From: Pelagisphaera sp964404745
GTDB taxonomy: Bacteria; Verrucomicrobiota; Verrucomicrobiia; Opitutales; Opitutaceae
Direction: 5' to 3'
Length of the DNA stretch: 64,000 bases
Assembly (NCBI GenBank): GCA_964404745.1
Contig: CAYOLG010000012.1
Coordinates: 1 to 64,000, forward strand
Under the pieces are notes generated by a model. The model saw only the letters and a list, made by a program, of their open reading frames with translations. It was not told where the DNA came from and made no database searches. This document shows, piece after piece, positions 9,421 through 17,059 of the stretch; the first letter of the stretch is position 1, and every line of letters starts with the position of its first letter. The position numbers were made by a program, and so were the translations under genes.

Positions 9421-11922
9421 TCAAGATGACTCAGATTCCGAGGAAGCCGTTTCGACCTCTTCAATCGTCTTGAACGTCAAGGCATCCTCTTCGCGGTCGA
9501 CGGTGACCGAGTCGCCCTCATTTACTTCGCTAGCGAGCAGGGACTCCGCAAGCGGATCTTCAAGCAGTCTTTCGATAGAGCGCCTGAGAGGACGGGCTCC
9601 GTACTTCTCGTCGTATCCATTGTCGATGATCAAAGCTTTGGCGTCCTTGGTAAGGTCGATGGTGATCCTCTTTTCCGCCAAACGCTTTTGCACCTTGGCT
9701 ATTTCAAGGTCCACAATTTTCAACAAGTCGTCTCTCGTCAAATTGTGGAAGACAATCAAGTCATTGATCCGATTGAGAAACTCCGGCTTGAACGCTTTCT
9801 TGGCCTCATCCATCACATTTTCCTTGATGGCTTCGTAATCATCGTTCATCGACTTCGCCGCCCCGAATCCCATCTTCGACTGCCTCTGGATCGCGGCCGC
9901 CCCAACATTGGTAGTCATGATGATGATCGTGTTGCGAAAATCGATTTCCCGCCCTAAGCTGTCCGTCAGTCGCCCTTCCTCAAAGATCTGCAACATGATC
10001 TGAACCACATCGGGATGGGCCTTCTCGATTTCGTCGAAGAGAACCACTGAGTACGGCTTGCGGCGCACTTGTTCGGAAAGCTGGCCGCCTTCCTCGTGTC
10101 CCACATAGCCAGGTGGCGATCCGATCATTCTGGATACAGAAAATTTCTCCATGTATTCAGACATGTCCACTTGGATAATCGAATCCCGGTCGCCAAACAT
10201 TTTTTCGGCCAAGGTTTGAGCCAAAAAGGTTTTTCCCACCCCTGTTGGACCGAGGAACATGAACGCCCCAATCGGGCGATTCGGGTCTTTGAGGTCGGCC
10301 CGGCTTCGACGCAAGGCTTTGGCAATCGTGGAACAAGCTTCGTCCTGCCCAATAACCGTGGACTGCAATTCCTCCGCCAACTTCAAGAGACGCTCGGTCT
10401 CCTTTTTTTCCATACGGTTGACCGGAATGCCAGTCCAATCGGCAACGACCCGCATCATATCATCCTCGTCGACTGTAATGCGATTCTCCTCGCGATTCTT
10501 TTTCCACTCCTCGAGGACGTTCTCCTGCTCGGCTCGCAGACGCTTTTCCTCATCTCTGAACTTGGCAGCCTCCTCAAAATGCTGCTTACTTATCGCCTCT
10601 TCTTTACTGGCGCAAACCTCCTCGATTTTCGCTGTCAAAGACTCGATCTCGGGAGGACGCGCCAAGGATGCGATACGAGCTTTCGAACCCGCCTCATCCA
10701 TGATATCAATCGCCTTGTCCGGCAGGTAGCGCGAAGTGATGTACCGCTCAGAGAGTTTGGCAGCAGCCTCCAGCGCTTTATCAGTAAATACAGCTTTGTG
10801 ATGATCTTCGTACTTCTGACGAATCCCCTTTAGAATCAGAATGGTATCGTCGACGCTGGGAGCGTCTACCTGCACGCTCTGGAATCGTCGATCCAAAGCA
10901 CTGTCCTTCTCTATATACTTCCGATACTCGTTAAGCGTCGTCGCCCCGATACACTGGAGTTCGCCACGAGATAAAGCCGGTTTGAAAATGTTAGACGCAT
11001 CCATGGCTCCTTCGGCGGCCCCCGCTCCCACGATCGTGTGCAGCTCATCTATGAAGATGATCACGTTGCCAGCCCGCTTGATTTCGTCCATGACCGCTTT
11101 GATTCGCTCTTCGAATTGGCCCCTGTACTTAGTGCCTGCAACCATGAGAGCCAAGTCGAGCGTGATGACACGCTTGTCGACGAGGATCTCCGGAATAATG
11201 CCACTGGCGATCTCCAAGGCTAAGCCCTCGACAATGGCTGTCTTGCCGACGCCGGCCTCGCCGATCAGTACTGGATTGTTCTTAGTCCGTCGGCAAAGAA
11301 TTTGTATCACGCGGCGAATTTCAGCCTTGCGGCCGATCACCGGATCGAGCTCGCCATTTTTAGCCAATTCCGTCAAATCGCGTCCAAATGCTTTGAGGGC
11401 AGGCGTCTTGGTCTCTTTCTTTTCTTCACCACCTTGGCCTCTCGGCGAAGCGATGGCCTCCTCTGTTTCTCCGGAAAATTGCGGATCCAGCTCGCGCAGA
11501 ATTTCGTTGCGGGTGCGCTCGATGTCGACGTCCAGGGACTTTAAGACGCGGGCAGCCACGCCTTCGCCCTCTCGCAGCAGCCCGAGAAGAATGTGCTCGG
11601 TTCCCACGTAGCTGTGATTGAGGGCCTTCGCCTCTTTGCCCGCCAGAGCCAGCACTTTTTTAACTCTAGGCGTGTAGGGGATGCTGCCAGACTCTTTTCC
11701 CTCCGGACCGGAGCCCACTTGCTTCTCCACAGCGCTGCGGACCGTTTCCAAGTCCAGCCCCATCTTCTGTAAAACGCTTACGGCAACACCCTGGCCGAGC
11801 TTGATGAGCCCCAGCAGAATGTGCTCGGTACCCACGTAGTTGTGGTGGAATCTATCCGCCTCTTTTCTGGCAAGCGCGAGCACTTGCTGCGCTCGCGGCG
11901 TAAAATTGTTCATTGGTTCCAT
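9421..11922 (-). CDS. clpC: ATP-dependent Clp protease ATPase subunit ClpC
   Basis: An 833-aa Hsp100 unfoldase that feeds substrates to ClpP. Seen: two N-terminal Clp-N repeats (each with YVGTEHILLGL); a first AAA+ module with GEAGVGKT; the M-domain with a UVR-like segment (FEEAAKFRDEEKRLR) typical of ClpC; and a second AAA+ module with GPTGVGKT and a C-terminal D2-small domain. In firmicutes ClpC works with the McsA/McsB pair, encoded just upstream here, and degrades arginine-phosphorylated proteins. Start at ATG 11922, preceded by AGGGG; an ATG nine bases further in (11913) is the usual family start and equally possible. It is the last gene of the operon. Confidence 0.96.
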   Translation of the reverse strand: MEPMNNFTPRAQQVLALARKEADRFHHNYVGTEHILLGLIKLGQGVAVSVLQKMGLDLETVRSAVEKQVGSGPEGKESGSIPYTPRVKKVLALAGKEAKALNHSYVGTEHILLGLLREGEGVAARVLKSLDVDIERTRNEILRELDPQFSGETEEAIASPRGQGGEEKKETKTPALKAFGRDLTELAKNGELDPVIGRKAEIRRVIQILCRRTKNNPVLIGEAGVGKTAIVEGLALEIASGIIPEILVDKRVITLDLALMVAGTKYRGQFEERIKAVMDEIKRAGNVIIFIDELHTIVGAGAAEGAMDASNIFKPALSRGELQCIGATTLNEYRKYIEKDSALDRRFQSVQVDAPSVDDTILILKGIRQKYEDHHKAVFTDKALEAAAKLSERYITSRYLPDKAIDIMDEAGSKARIASLARPPEIESLTAKIEEVCASKEEAISKQHFEEAAKFRDEEKRLRAEQENVLEEWKKNREENRITVDEDDMMRVVADWTGIPVNRMEKKETERLLKLAEELQSTVIGQDEACSTIAKALRRSRADLKDPNRPIGAFMFLGPTGVGKTFLAQTLAEKMFGDRDSIIQVDMSEYMEKFSVSRMIGSPPGYVGHEEGGQLSEQVRRKPYSVVLFDEIEKAHPDVVQIMLQIFEEGRLTDSLGREIDFRNTIIIMTTNVGAAAIQRQSKMGFGAAKSMNDDYEAIKENVMDEAKKAFKPEFLNRINDLIVFHNLTRDDLLKIVDLEIAKVQKRLAEKRITIDLTKDAKALIIDNGYDEKYGARPLRRSIERLLEDPLAESLLASEVNEGDSVTVDREEDALTFKTIEEVETASSESESS

Positions 11923-11928
11923 TTACCC

Positions 11929-13065
11929 CTAATCGTTCTCCTCTTCGTTGATTGACTCAGTGTCTGCGCTTTCTGCCCCAGCCGTTGCGTTCAAAACACT
12001 ATTTACAGGTTTGTCGACATTCTCAAATTGTTTCCGCAAATATTCAGAGCGATACGCATCCCGCTCGCTAGTATCGATCGACTTGCCAGCGTGATACTGA
12101 ATATGCCCCGGCTGACATTCGATGAACAAACGATCAACAATGTTCCTCATTTCCTCGGGAAAAATCTCTAAATCTACCCCGAATCGTACCAGCGAAACCA
12201 AATTCATGCACTCGTTCGAGCTCAGGAGATGGCTGTACTGCAAAATCCCGTAGGCCCTGCCGATCTTGTCCAGCAGCTTATTCGGATCGTTCTCAAGAAT
12301 CTTTTCCCGAGCATTGATCTCCTGATCAATGATGGTCTTCAGCACGGATGACAGCCTTTTGATGATCGCTTCCTCAGATTCTCCTAAGGTCGTCTGGTTG
12401 GAAATCTGGAAAATGCTACCGCTCGCATCCGATCCCTCGCCAAAGAGGCCGCGAACCGCGATTCCGAGCTGGTTCACCGCTCTGACCACCTTCTCCATCT
12501 GATTGGAAATGACCAAGGCTGGAAGATGCATCATGGCAGAGGCTCGCATTCCCGTGCCCACATTGGTCGGGCAGGCGGTTAAATAGCCAAGACGAGAGGA
12601 AAATGCGTAGTTCAGATCGCCTTCCAAAGACGTATCCAAATTATTGACCGCATTCCAGGCACTCTTGAATCGATAGCCCGCCTTGACCACCTGCATCCTG
12701 AGATGGTCCTCCTCGTTGATCATAACAGAGACCGACTGATCTTTACTCATAACCACCCCAGCGCTCTCCGGCGATCCAGATAATTCCCGGCTAATCAAGT
12801 GCCGTTCAACCAAGATCTGCTTTTCCAAGTCCGAAAGCTCCTCGATCTCAGCCGTAATGCCGCTCTTCATTGGCCGAAGCGTGGCCAACGCGGGTAAACA
12901 TGTCTCGAGTACTTCTCTCTTCTGTGGCAACTTGGCCCAGCCAGGAAACGGGTGGTTGCTCAAATTGCGGGCCAGACGCACTCGAGTCATCAAGACCACA
13001 GGGCACTTTTTCGCCGTCCCCTCGGTCATGACAGATTTGTTGTCAAAAATGTCTTTGATAACCAT
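11929..13065 (-). CDS. mcsB: Protein arginine kinase McsB
   Basis: A 378-aa member of the ATP:guanido phosphotransferase family that phosphorylates protein arginines and so marks them for ClpC-ClpP. Seen: the nucleotide-binding Arg-rich strand near VLMTRVRLARN; the catalytic-Cys motif CPTNVGTGMRAS, which fits the McsB/creatine-kinase active site; and the C-terminal catalytic domain at normal length. A Glu/Asp-rich tail of about 12 residues is an addition. It follows mcsA by five bases and precedes clpC by six. Family membership is clear. That it acts on protein Arg rather than free guanidino compounds is inferred from the neighbours. Confidence 0.95.
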   Translation of the reverse strand: MVIKDIFDNKSVMTEGTAKKCPVVLMTRVRLARNLSNHPFPGWAKLPQKREVLETCLPALATLRPMKSGITAEIEELSDLEKQILVERHLISRELSGSPESAGVVMSKDQSVSVMINEEDHLRMQVVKAGYRFKSAWNAVNNLDTSLEGDLNYAFSSRLGYLTACPTNVGTGMRASAMMHLPALVISNQMEKVVRAVNQLGIAVRGLFGEGSDASGSIFQISNQTTLGESEEAIIKRLSSVLKTIIDQEINAREKILENDPNKLLDKIGRAYGILQYSHLLSSNECMNLVSLVRFGVDLEIFPEEMRNIVDRLFIECQPGHIQYHAGKSIDTSERDAYRSEYLRKQFENVDKPVNSVLNATAGAESADTESINEEEND

Positions 13066-13070
13066 TTCAG

Positions 13071-13589
13071 TTACGCAGTTTCCTCCGCCTCCAAGGACTT
13101 CTTCAGCTCCAAAATCTCATCGCGATACTGGGCGGCTTCTTCATACTGCTCGTTCGCTATTGCCTTCTGCAAATCACCCTCCAAAGAGCTGATCCGGTCT
13201 TCGTACGACTTCCGTTCAAGAGCATCCTCTGGAACCTTCCCTTTATGCTGGTCGCCTCGATGCATACCTTGCAAAGCCCTGCCCAAGAGGGGCGCAAAGG
13301 TTTCGTAGCAATGTTCGCAACCCAGCCTACCAGTCTTCTTAAACTCCTTCTGCGTGTACTCGCATTCTGGGCATTCATCCGAAGATTCGAGAAACTCTGT
13401 CGCCTCTTCGGAACCTACTCCCGGTTTCACCAGCAAATCCGCCAACGAGTAGCCATCGGGGTTCGTTATTCCCTTCTCCTCTGCGCATGACTCGCAGAGA
13501 TCGATTTTGTGGATCTGGTTATTGATGATCTGCGTCAAGTGCACAGTGGCTGACGCGTTACAAACATCGCACTTTAGAGACTTACCCAT
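13071..13589 (-). CDS. mcsA: McsA, zinc-finger activator of McsB
   Basis: A 172-aa cytoplasmic protein. Seen: N-terminal CDVC and CESC pairs and a middle CPEC/CEHC set, giving two four-Cys zinc sites; then a C-terminal UVR motif (EEAAQYRDEILELKK region). This is the McsA layout. McsA stimulates and scaffolds the McsB kinase. It is the first gene of mcsA-mcsB-clpC. No ctsR gene precedes it, unlike in firmicutes, and I see no tandem CtsR boxes in the 300 bases upstream, so regulation must differ. Confidence 0.92.
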   Translation of the reverse strand: MGKSLKCDVCNASATVHLTQIINNQIHKIDLCESCAEEKGITNPDGYSLADLLVKPGVGSEEATEFLESSDECPECEYTQKEFKKTGRLGCEHCYETFAPLLGRALQGMHRGDQHKGKVPEDALERKSYEDRISSLEGDLQKAIANEQYEEAAQYRDEILELKKSLEAEETA

Positions 13590-13883
13590 GAAAACTCTTC
13601 TACCTAATTAACCTTTCAATTTCCAACAGGAAAACGTTTTCGCTGAACAAATGAACAAAAATACTACGCACGAGCCGCGCCAATTATTAAAGGAGCGTAA
13701 TTCTGGTTCCTGGAAGTCCCAAAATCGGCGATTCGACCCGATTTTCACGCCCATTTTGAAGCAAATTTAACCCGATCCCGAAAGCTATCAACCTTTAGTG
13801 GATCGACCCCTGGGAAAATCTTTCCCCCGCACCTAATCAGAATGCGCCTATCAGCAATTCTTGTTGTTAAAGCGATCGACGAT

Positions 13884-13919
13884 GCCACTCATTTTGGTAA
13901 CGTTACCAAAAAGAGTGGC
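13884..13919. promoter_or_regulatory. 36-bp palindrome resembling a LacI-family operator
   Basis: Two 18-base arms meet without a spacer and differ at one position pair. The core TTTTGGTAAC-GTTACCAAAA is a perfect 20-base palindrome with central CG, the hallmark of LacI/GalR-family operators. The nearest gene it could control is mcsA, about 295 bases away on the minus strand. No LacI-family gene lies in the window. Confidence 0.55.
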
Positions 13920-14042
13920 TCGATTGACTATGCGGAACAGAAAAATGGCGTTTAGTCGTTTGATGCTTCAGACGCTGGAGTACGGGCTCTCTTCTACGTC
14001 CAACCGTGACGCAAAAGCGTCGACTTGACTGAAAACGGAAAA

Positions 14043-14070
14043 TGAACGCGCCGGGATGTCGCGTTCCACC
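14043..14070 (+). repeat. Dispersed palindromic repeat, copy 2
   Basis: AACGCG and CGCGTT arms flank a nine-base GC-rich core, followed by CCACC. It is nearly identical to the copy at 44607-44633 (one base difference over about 25) and related to an inverted copy at 25-52. Confidence 0.6.
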
Positions 14071-14275
14071 CTTGGTCCAGATTAAGGAAGATGGCTCTCG
14101 ACCTCGCTCCTGCACTGGAGCTCCGGCGGCGCGAGCCGGGCGAGCTTTTCCCACGCGAATTAAGCTGTGGCGTGAATAAGGCGACCTACGAAAGGCGGGA
14201 TTTGTTCGCGCCAATGGCCCTGCTAAAAACTGTCCAAGCACCTATAGACGAAATAGCCGCTCCTACCCCTCGTCG

Positions 14276-14293
14276 CTAGGCTACCCCGCCTAG
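14276..14293. repeat. Hairpin overlapping the ilvE stop codon
   Basis: CTAGGC and GCCTAG arms with a six-base loop span the ilvE stop codon. There is no T-run after it on the minus strand, so it is only a weak terminator candidate. Confidence 0.3.
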
Positions 14294-15156
14294 AGCAGCA
14301 CCCCTCGACTAGATACTTCCTGGTGAAAGGCTGCGTGCAGCTTCTTGGTCACCTCGCCGGGCTTGCCCGAGCCAATCACGCGGCCATCCAGCTTAACTAC
14401 GGGAATGAGCTCAGCCGCGGTACCAGTAAGAAAACACTCATCGGCATTCCAAATTTCGTGACGGGTCAAGTTGCACTCTTTTACCGAGATGCCCGCCGCT
14501 TCCGCCAATTCGATTACCGCGCCCCGAGTGATTCCCCTGAGGGCTCCATTGGACACATCCGGCGTGTACATGCGGCCTTTGTAGACAATGAAGATATTGT
14601 CACCCGTGCACTCGGCCACGTAGCCTTGGTCATTGAGCATGATCGCTTCCAAAGACCCGCATTGGGCCGCTTCCATTTTGGCGAGAATGTTATTCAAATA
14701 ATTGAGCGACTTGATGGCCGGGTTGAGGGCCGCCGGTCCCGAACGACGCGTGGGAACAGTGACAATGGAAAGTCCCTCTGTGTAATGCACTTCAGGATAA
14801 AGGCGGATCGTATCAGCGATAATTATCACAGACGGCTTGGGACAGGAGTTGGGCGATAGGCCCAAATCCCCGCGCCCGCGAGTGACCAGCAATCTGACGT
14901 ATCCATCGACGATCCCATTCTGGCGGCAGGCCTCGCAAACTGCGTCTTCCATTTCCTCGGGAGACATCGGTATTTCCAAAAGGATGTCCTTGGCCGAATG
15001 CCACAAGCGTTCTAGGTGCTCCTGCAAGCGGTAAACGCATTTTTGGTAAACTCGAATCCCTTCAAAGATTCCATCTCCGTAAAGCAGGCCATGATCGAAA
15101 ACCGAGATCTTCGCATCTTCTTTCTCAACGAGTTCGCCATCCAGGAAAATTTTCAT
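14290..15156 (-). CDS. ilvE: Branched-chain amino acid aminotransferase (class IV)
   Basis: A 288-aa PLP enzyme of fold type IV that transfers the amino group between glutamate and the branched-chain keto acids, the last step of Val/Leu/Ile synthesis. Seen: the N-terminal class-IV signature FDHGLLYGDGIFEGIR; the PLP-lysine region near KSLNYLNNILAK; and the ECTGDNIF and GITRGAVIELA segments that bind the PLP phosphate. Start set at ATG 15156 (MKIFLDGEL), the usual N-terminus; the longer frame to 15192 adds 12 unrelated residues. D-amino-acid aminotransferases and aminodeoxychorismate lyases share the fold, but length and motifs favour IlvE. The gene stands alone. Confidence 0.88.
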   Translation of the reverse strand: MKIFLDGELVEKEDAKISVFDHGLLYGDGIFEGIRVYQKCVYRLQEHLERLWHSAKDILLEIPMSPEEMEDAVCEACRQNGIVDGYVRLLVTRGRGDLGLSPNSCPKPSVIIIADTIRLYPEVHYTEGLSIVTVPTRRSGPAALNPAIKSLNYLNNILAKMEAAQCGSLEAIMLNDQGYVAECTGDNIFIVYKGRMYTPDVSNGALRGITRGAVIELAEAAGISVKECNLTRHEIWNADECFLTGTAAELIPVVKLDGRVIGSGKPGEVTKKLHAAFHQEVSSRGVLL

Positions 15157-15448
15157 CGCGGTAATAACTGCTTGTTCGTCGGCCGCTTGCAAAGAAAAAT
15201 CTGATAGAGGCTAACGCATGTGAACGGAATTGCCTAGGGTTTCACAATTCGCCGCCTTTTATCAGGGAATCCTTTACAGAGCCCTAAGGTATTCGTCCAT
15301 CGGCAGCCTAATCGCATTACCGTTGAAGGGTAAAAAAGCAGGATCGCACTTGTAAAATCGCATCTGTGAGATGATCATGCAACCCCGCTAGCTATATCTG
15401 GCAAAATCGATACTGAACGCTTAACCCAATTTCGATTAACATTTACCT

Positions 15449-16222
15449 ATGAACTATCGCAGCTCGAACAAACGCCGCTCGGAAGGCTTCACGCTGATCG
15501 AGGTCCTCACTGTCATCGCAATCATAGCCATCCTGTCTGCAATCCTCGTGCCAACGGTGACGCAAATGCGCGAAACCGCTCGCAAGACGAAGGACATCAA
15601 CAACCTTCGCCAAATCATTAATGCTTCATTGCTATTCGCCAGCCAGAACAGCGAGCGATTTGTTAGCGACACCAACACGATCGATTCATCTGGTCGGGTC
15701 ATCAACACAGGAGGAACAGGTACGATCGACAATGTAATTGAAACGCTCGCTGCCGGCGCCGGACTCAATGAGTTAAATAGCTGGGTAAGCGATAGCGATG
15801 GACAGGCTCTCAATCTCGCTGGCCCAGTACCGGTTCTCATCACAACCGCTGGCACACCCCCGACCGTAAATCCAAATCCAGTTCTAACGGGCACAGGTTC
15901 AGGTGGAGATGATGGAGGGATCGTGTCGTACGAGTACGTTCTCAACCTCACGACAGCATCACCAACTACAACACCATTAACCTTCTCCCGCATCGACTCT
16001 CCTGGCTCTCCAGACTGGGCGACCACAGACATCTACGGAACTGACGGGGGACATATAGGCTTCGTTGGAGGCAGTGTTGCCTGGTTTGAAACACTAACGG
16101 GCAATCTGACCGATGGTACCGGTTCTACAGTCAATAGCATTACTGCAGCTCTGACCAACGTTCCCGGAACGCAAGGCACTGTTTCCATTGCCTCTAATCC
16201 AGACACAAGCGGAACGCCTTAA
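15449..16222 (+). CDS. Type II secretion-like pseudopilin (prepilin N-terminal methylation domain)
   Basis: A 257-aa prepilin-like protein. Seen: a short positively charged leader; the prepilin peptidase site and hydrophobic helix GFTLIEVLTVIAIIAIL with the conserved Glu at +5; then a G/T/S/N-rich globular region with little recognisable homology, ending near a VAWFE strand. Verrucomicrobiota carry many such proteins in isolated positions. It could be a minor pseudopilin assembled by the GspE/PilB ATPase of this window, but it is 11 kb away. It is followed closely by an excellent terminator, so it is a single-gene unit. Confidence 0.85.
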   Translation: MNYRSSNKRRSEGFTLIEVLTVIAIIAILSAILVPTVTQMRETARKTKDINNLRQIINASLLFASQNSERFVSDTNTIDSSGRVINTGGTGTIDNVIETLAAGAGLNELNSWVSDSDGQALNLAGPVPVLITTAGTPPTVNPNPVLTGTGSGGDDGGIVSYEYVLNLTTASPTTTPLTFSRIDSPGSPDWATTDIYGTDGGHIGFVGGSVAWFETLTGNLTDGTGSTVNSITAALTNVPGTQGTVSIASNPDTSGTP

Positions 16223-16254
16223 GCGATACCGAACCGTTATTCAAGTTTGGCGAC

Positions 16255-16290
16255 GCTCCTCCCATTTGAGGGAGGAGCATTTTTATTTTC
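16255..16290 (+). terminator. Rho-independent terminator after the pseudopilin gene
   Basis: A perfect nine-base stem, GCTCCTCCC and GGGAGGAGC, with a six-base loop, followed by ATTTTTATTTT. It overlaps the 3' end of nth, which runs in the opposite direction. Confidence 0.92.
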
Positions 16291-16933
16291 GTGTCACTAC
16301 CGCTTTCTTTCGCCTTGGATACAAGACTCGGCACATCGGGCAAACCGTCCCGTCGCATCCCCGCGCCGTACAGTATTCACGGCCATAGTAGATGATTTGC
16401 AGATGGAGGTCATTCCATCGCTTTTTCGGAAACAAGCTCTTGAGATCCTTCTCCGTTTGGGCTACGTTTTTTCCACTGGTCAATCCCCACCTCTGAGCCA
16501 AACGGTGAATATGCGTGTCCACTGGAAAAGCAGGATGCCCAAAAGCTTGGGCCATAACCACGGAGGCCGTTTTGTGTCCCACTCCTGGTAAGGCCTCTAG
16601 GGCGTCGAAATCTTCTGGAACCTGGCCATTGTAATTTTCTACGAGAATATTCGACAAATCGCGAATGGCTTGAGCTTTTCGCGGAGCCAAGCCGCAAGGG
16701 CGGACGACCGTTTCGATCGTTCCCGCATCCACCTTCCCCATATCGAAGGGGTTGTCGGCCAGGGACCAAAGGCTCGGCGTCGTTTTGTTAACGCGAACGT
16801 CAGTGCATTGAGCCGAAAGCAGAACCGCGACCAATAAGGTGTAGGTATCCTTGTGGTCCAATGGAATAGGTGGATTCGGATAAAGCCTGTCCAGTTCCCG
16901 GTCAACGTAGGCCGCTCGCTCTTTTTTGATCAT
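16283..16933 (-). CDS. nth: Endonuclease III (DNA glycosylase / AP lyase)
   Basis: A 216-aa base-excision repair enzyme that removes oxidised pyrimidines and nicks AP sites. Seen: the helix-hairpin-helix LPGVGHKTASVV with the catalytic Lys; the following catalytic Asp in VDTHIHR; and a C-terminal cysteine set. The Fe-S ligands are spaced C-x4-C-x4-C-x2-C, unlike the usual C-x6-C-x2-C-x5-C, and nothing after the last pair supplies a fourth conventional ligand. Start set at ATG 16933 (MIKKERAAY); a frame opening 39 bases earlier is possible. It diverges from gcvP. Confidence 0.92.
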   Translation of the reverse strand: MIKKERAAYVDRELDRLYPNPPIPLDHKDTYTLLVAVLLSAQCTDVRVNKTTPSLWSLADNPFDMGKVDAGTIETVVRPCGLAPRKAQAIRDLSNILVENYNGQVPEDFDALEALPGVGHKTASVVMAQAFGHPAFPVDTHIHRLAQRWGLTSGKNVAQTEKDLKSLFPKKRWNDLHLQIIYYGREYCTARGCDGTVCPMCRVLYPRRKKAVVTRK

Positions 16934-17002
16934 ACGCAGCCCACCCTTGATTCCAAACCCCGACTCGCGCAATCGTTAAGAGACAGATTCCGCCAAAGGA
17001 TC

Positions 17003-17031
17003 AATCAATAACCCTAGATTTCCTATTGATT
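17003..17031. promoter_or_regulatory. Inverted repeat in the nth-gcvP divergent promoter region
   Basis: Perfect eight-base arms, AATCAATA and TATTGATT, are separated by 13 bases, centred about 43 bases before the gcvP start. This is a plausible operator for one or both divergent genes, but no regulator is identified. Confidence 0.4.
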
Positions 17032-17059
17032 AACGTAGGGCCAAATCTACTGTGCGCCC

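Larger units (their letters stand above)
13590..14275. other. Intergenic region upstream of mcsA
   Basis: About 690 bases without a convincing gene; the small open frames in it have no recognisable features. It should contain the mcsA promoter. It holds the LacI-type palindrome at 13884-13919, a GACGC-AAAA-GCGTC hairpin near 14009-14023, and one copy of the dispersed GAACGCGCCGGGA-type repeat at 14043-14070. Confidence 0.6.

Noticed and set aside
13903..14241. 112-codon minus-strand open frame in the mcsA upstream gap
   Set aside because: It is Arg/Ser-rich with no motif, covers palindromes and a dispersed repeat, and looks like a chance frame in GC-rich non-coding DNA.
16973..17059. Glycine riboswitch before gcvP
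   Set aside because: The leader is only 87 bases long and lacks the conserved glycine-aptamer cores.
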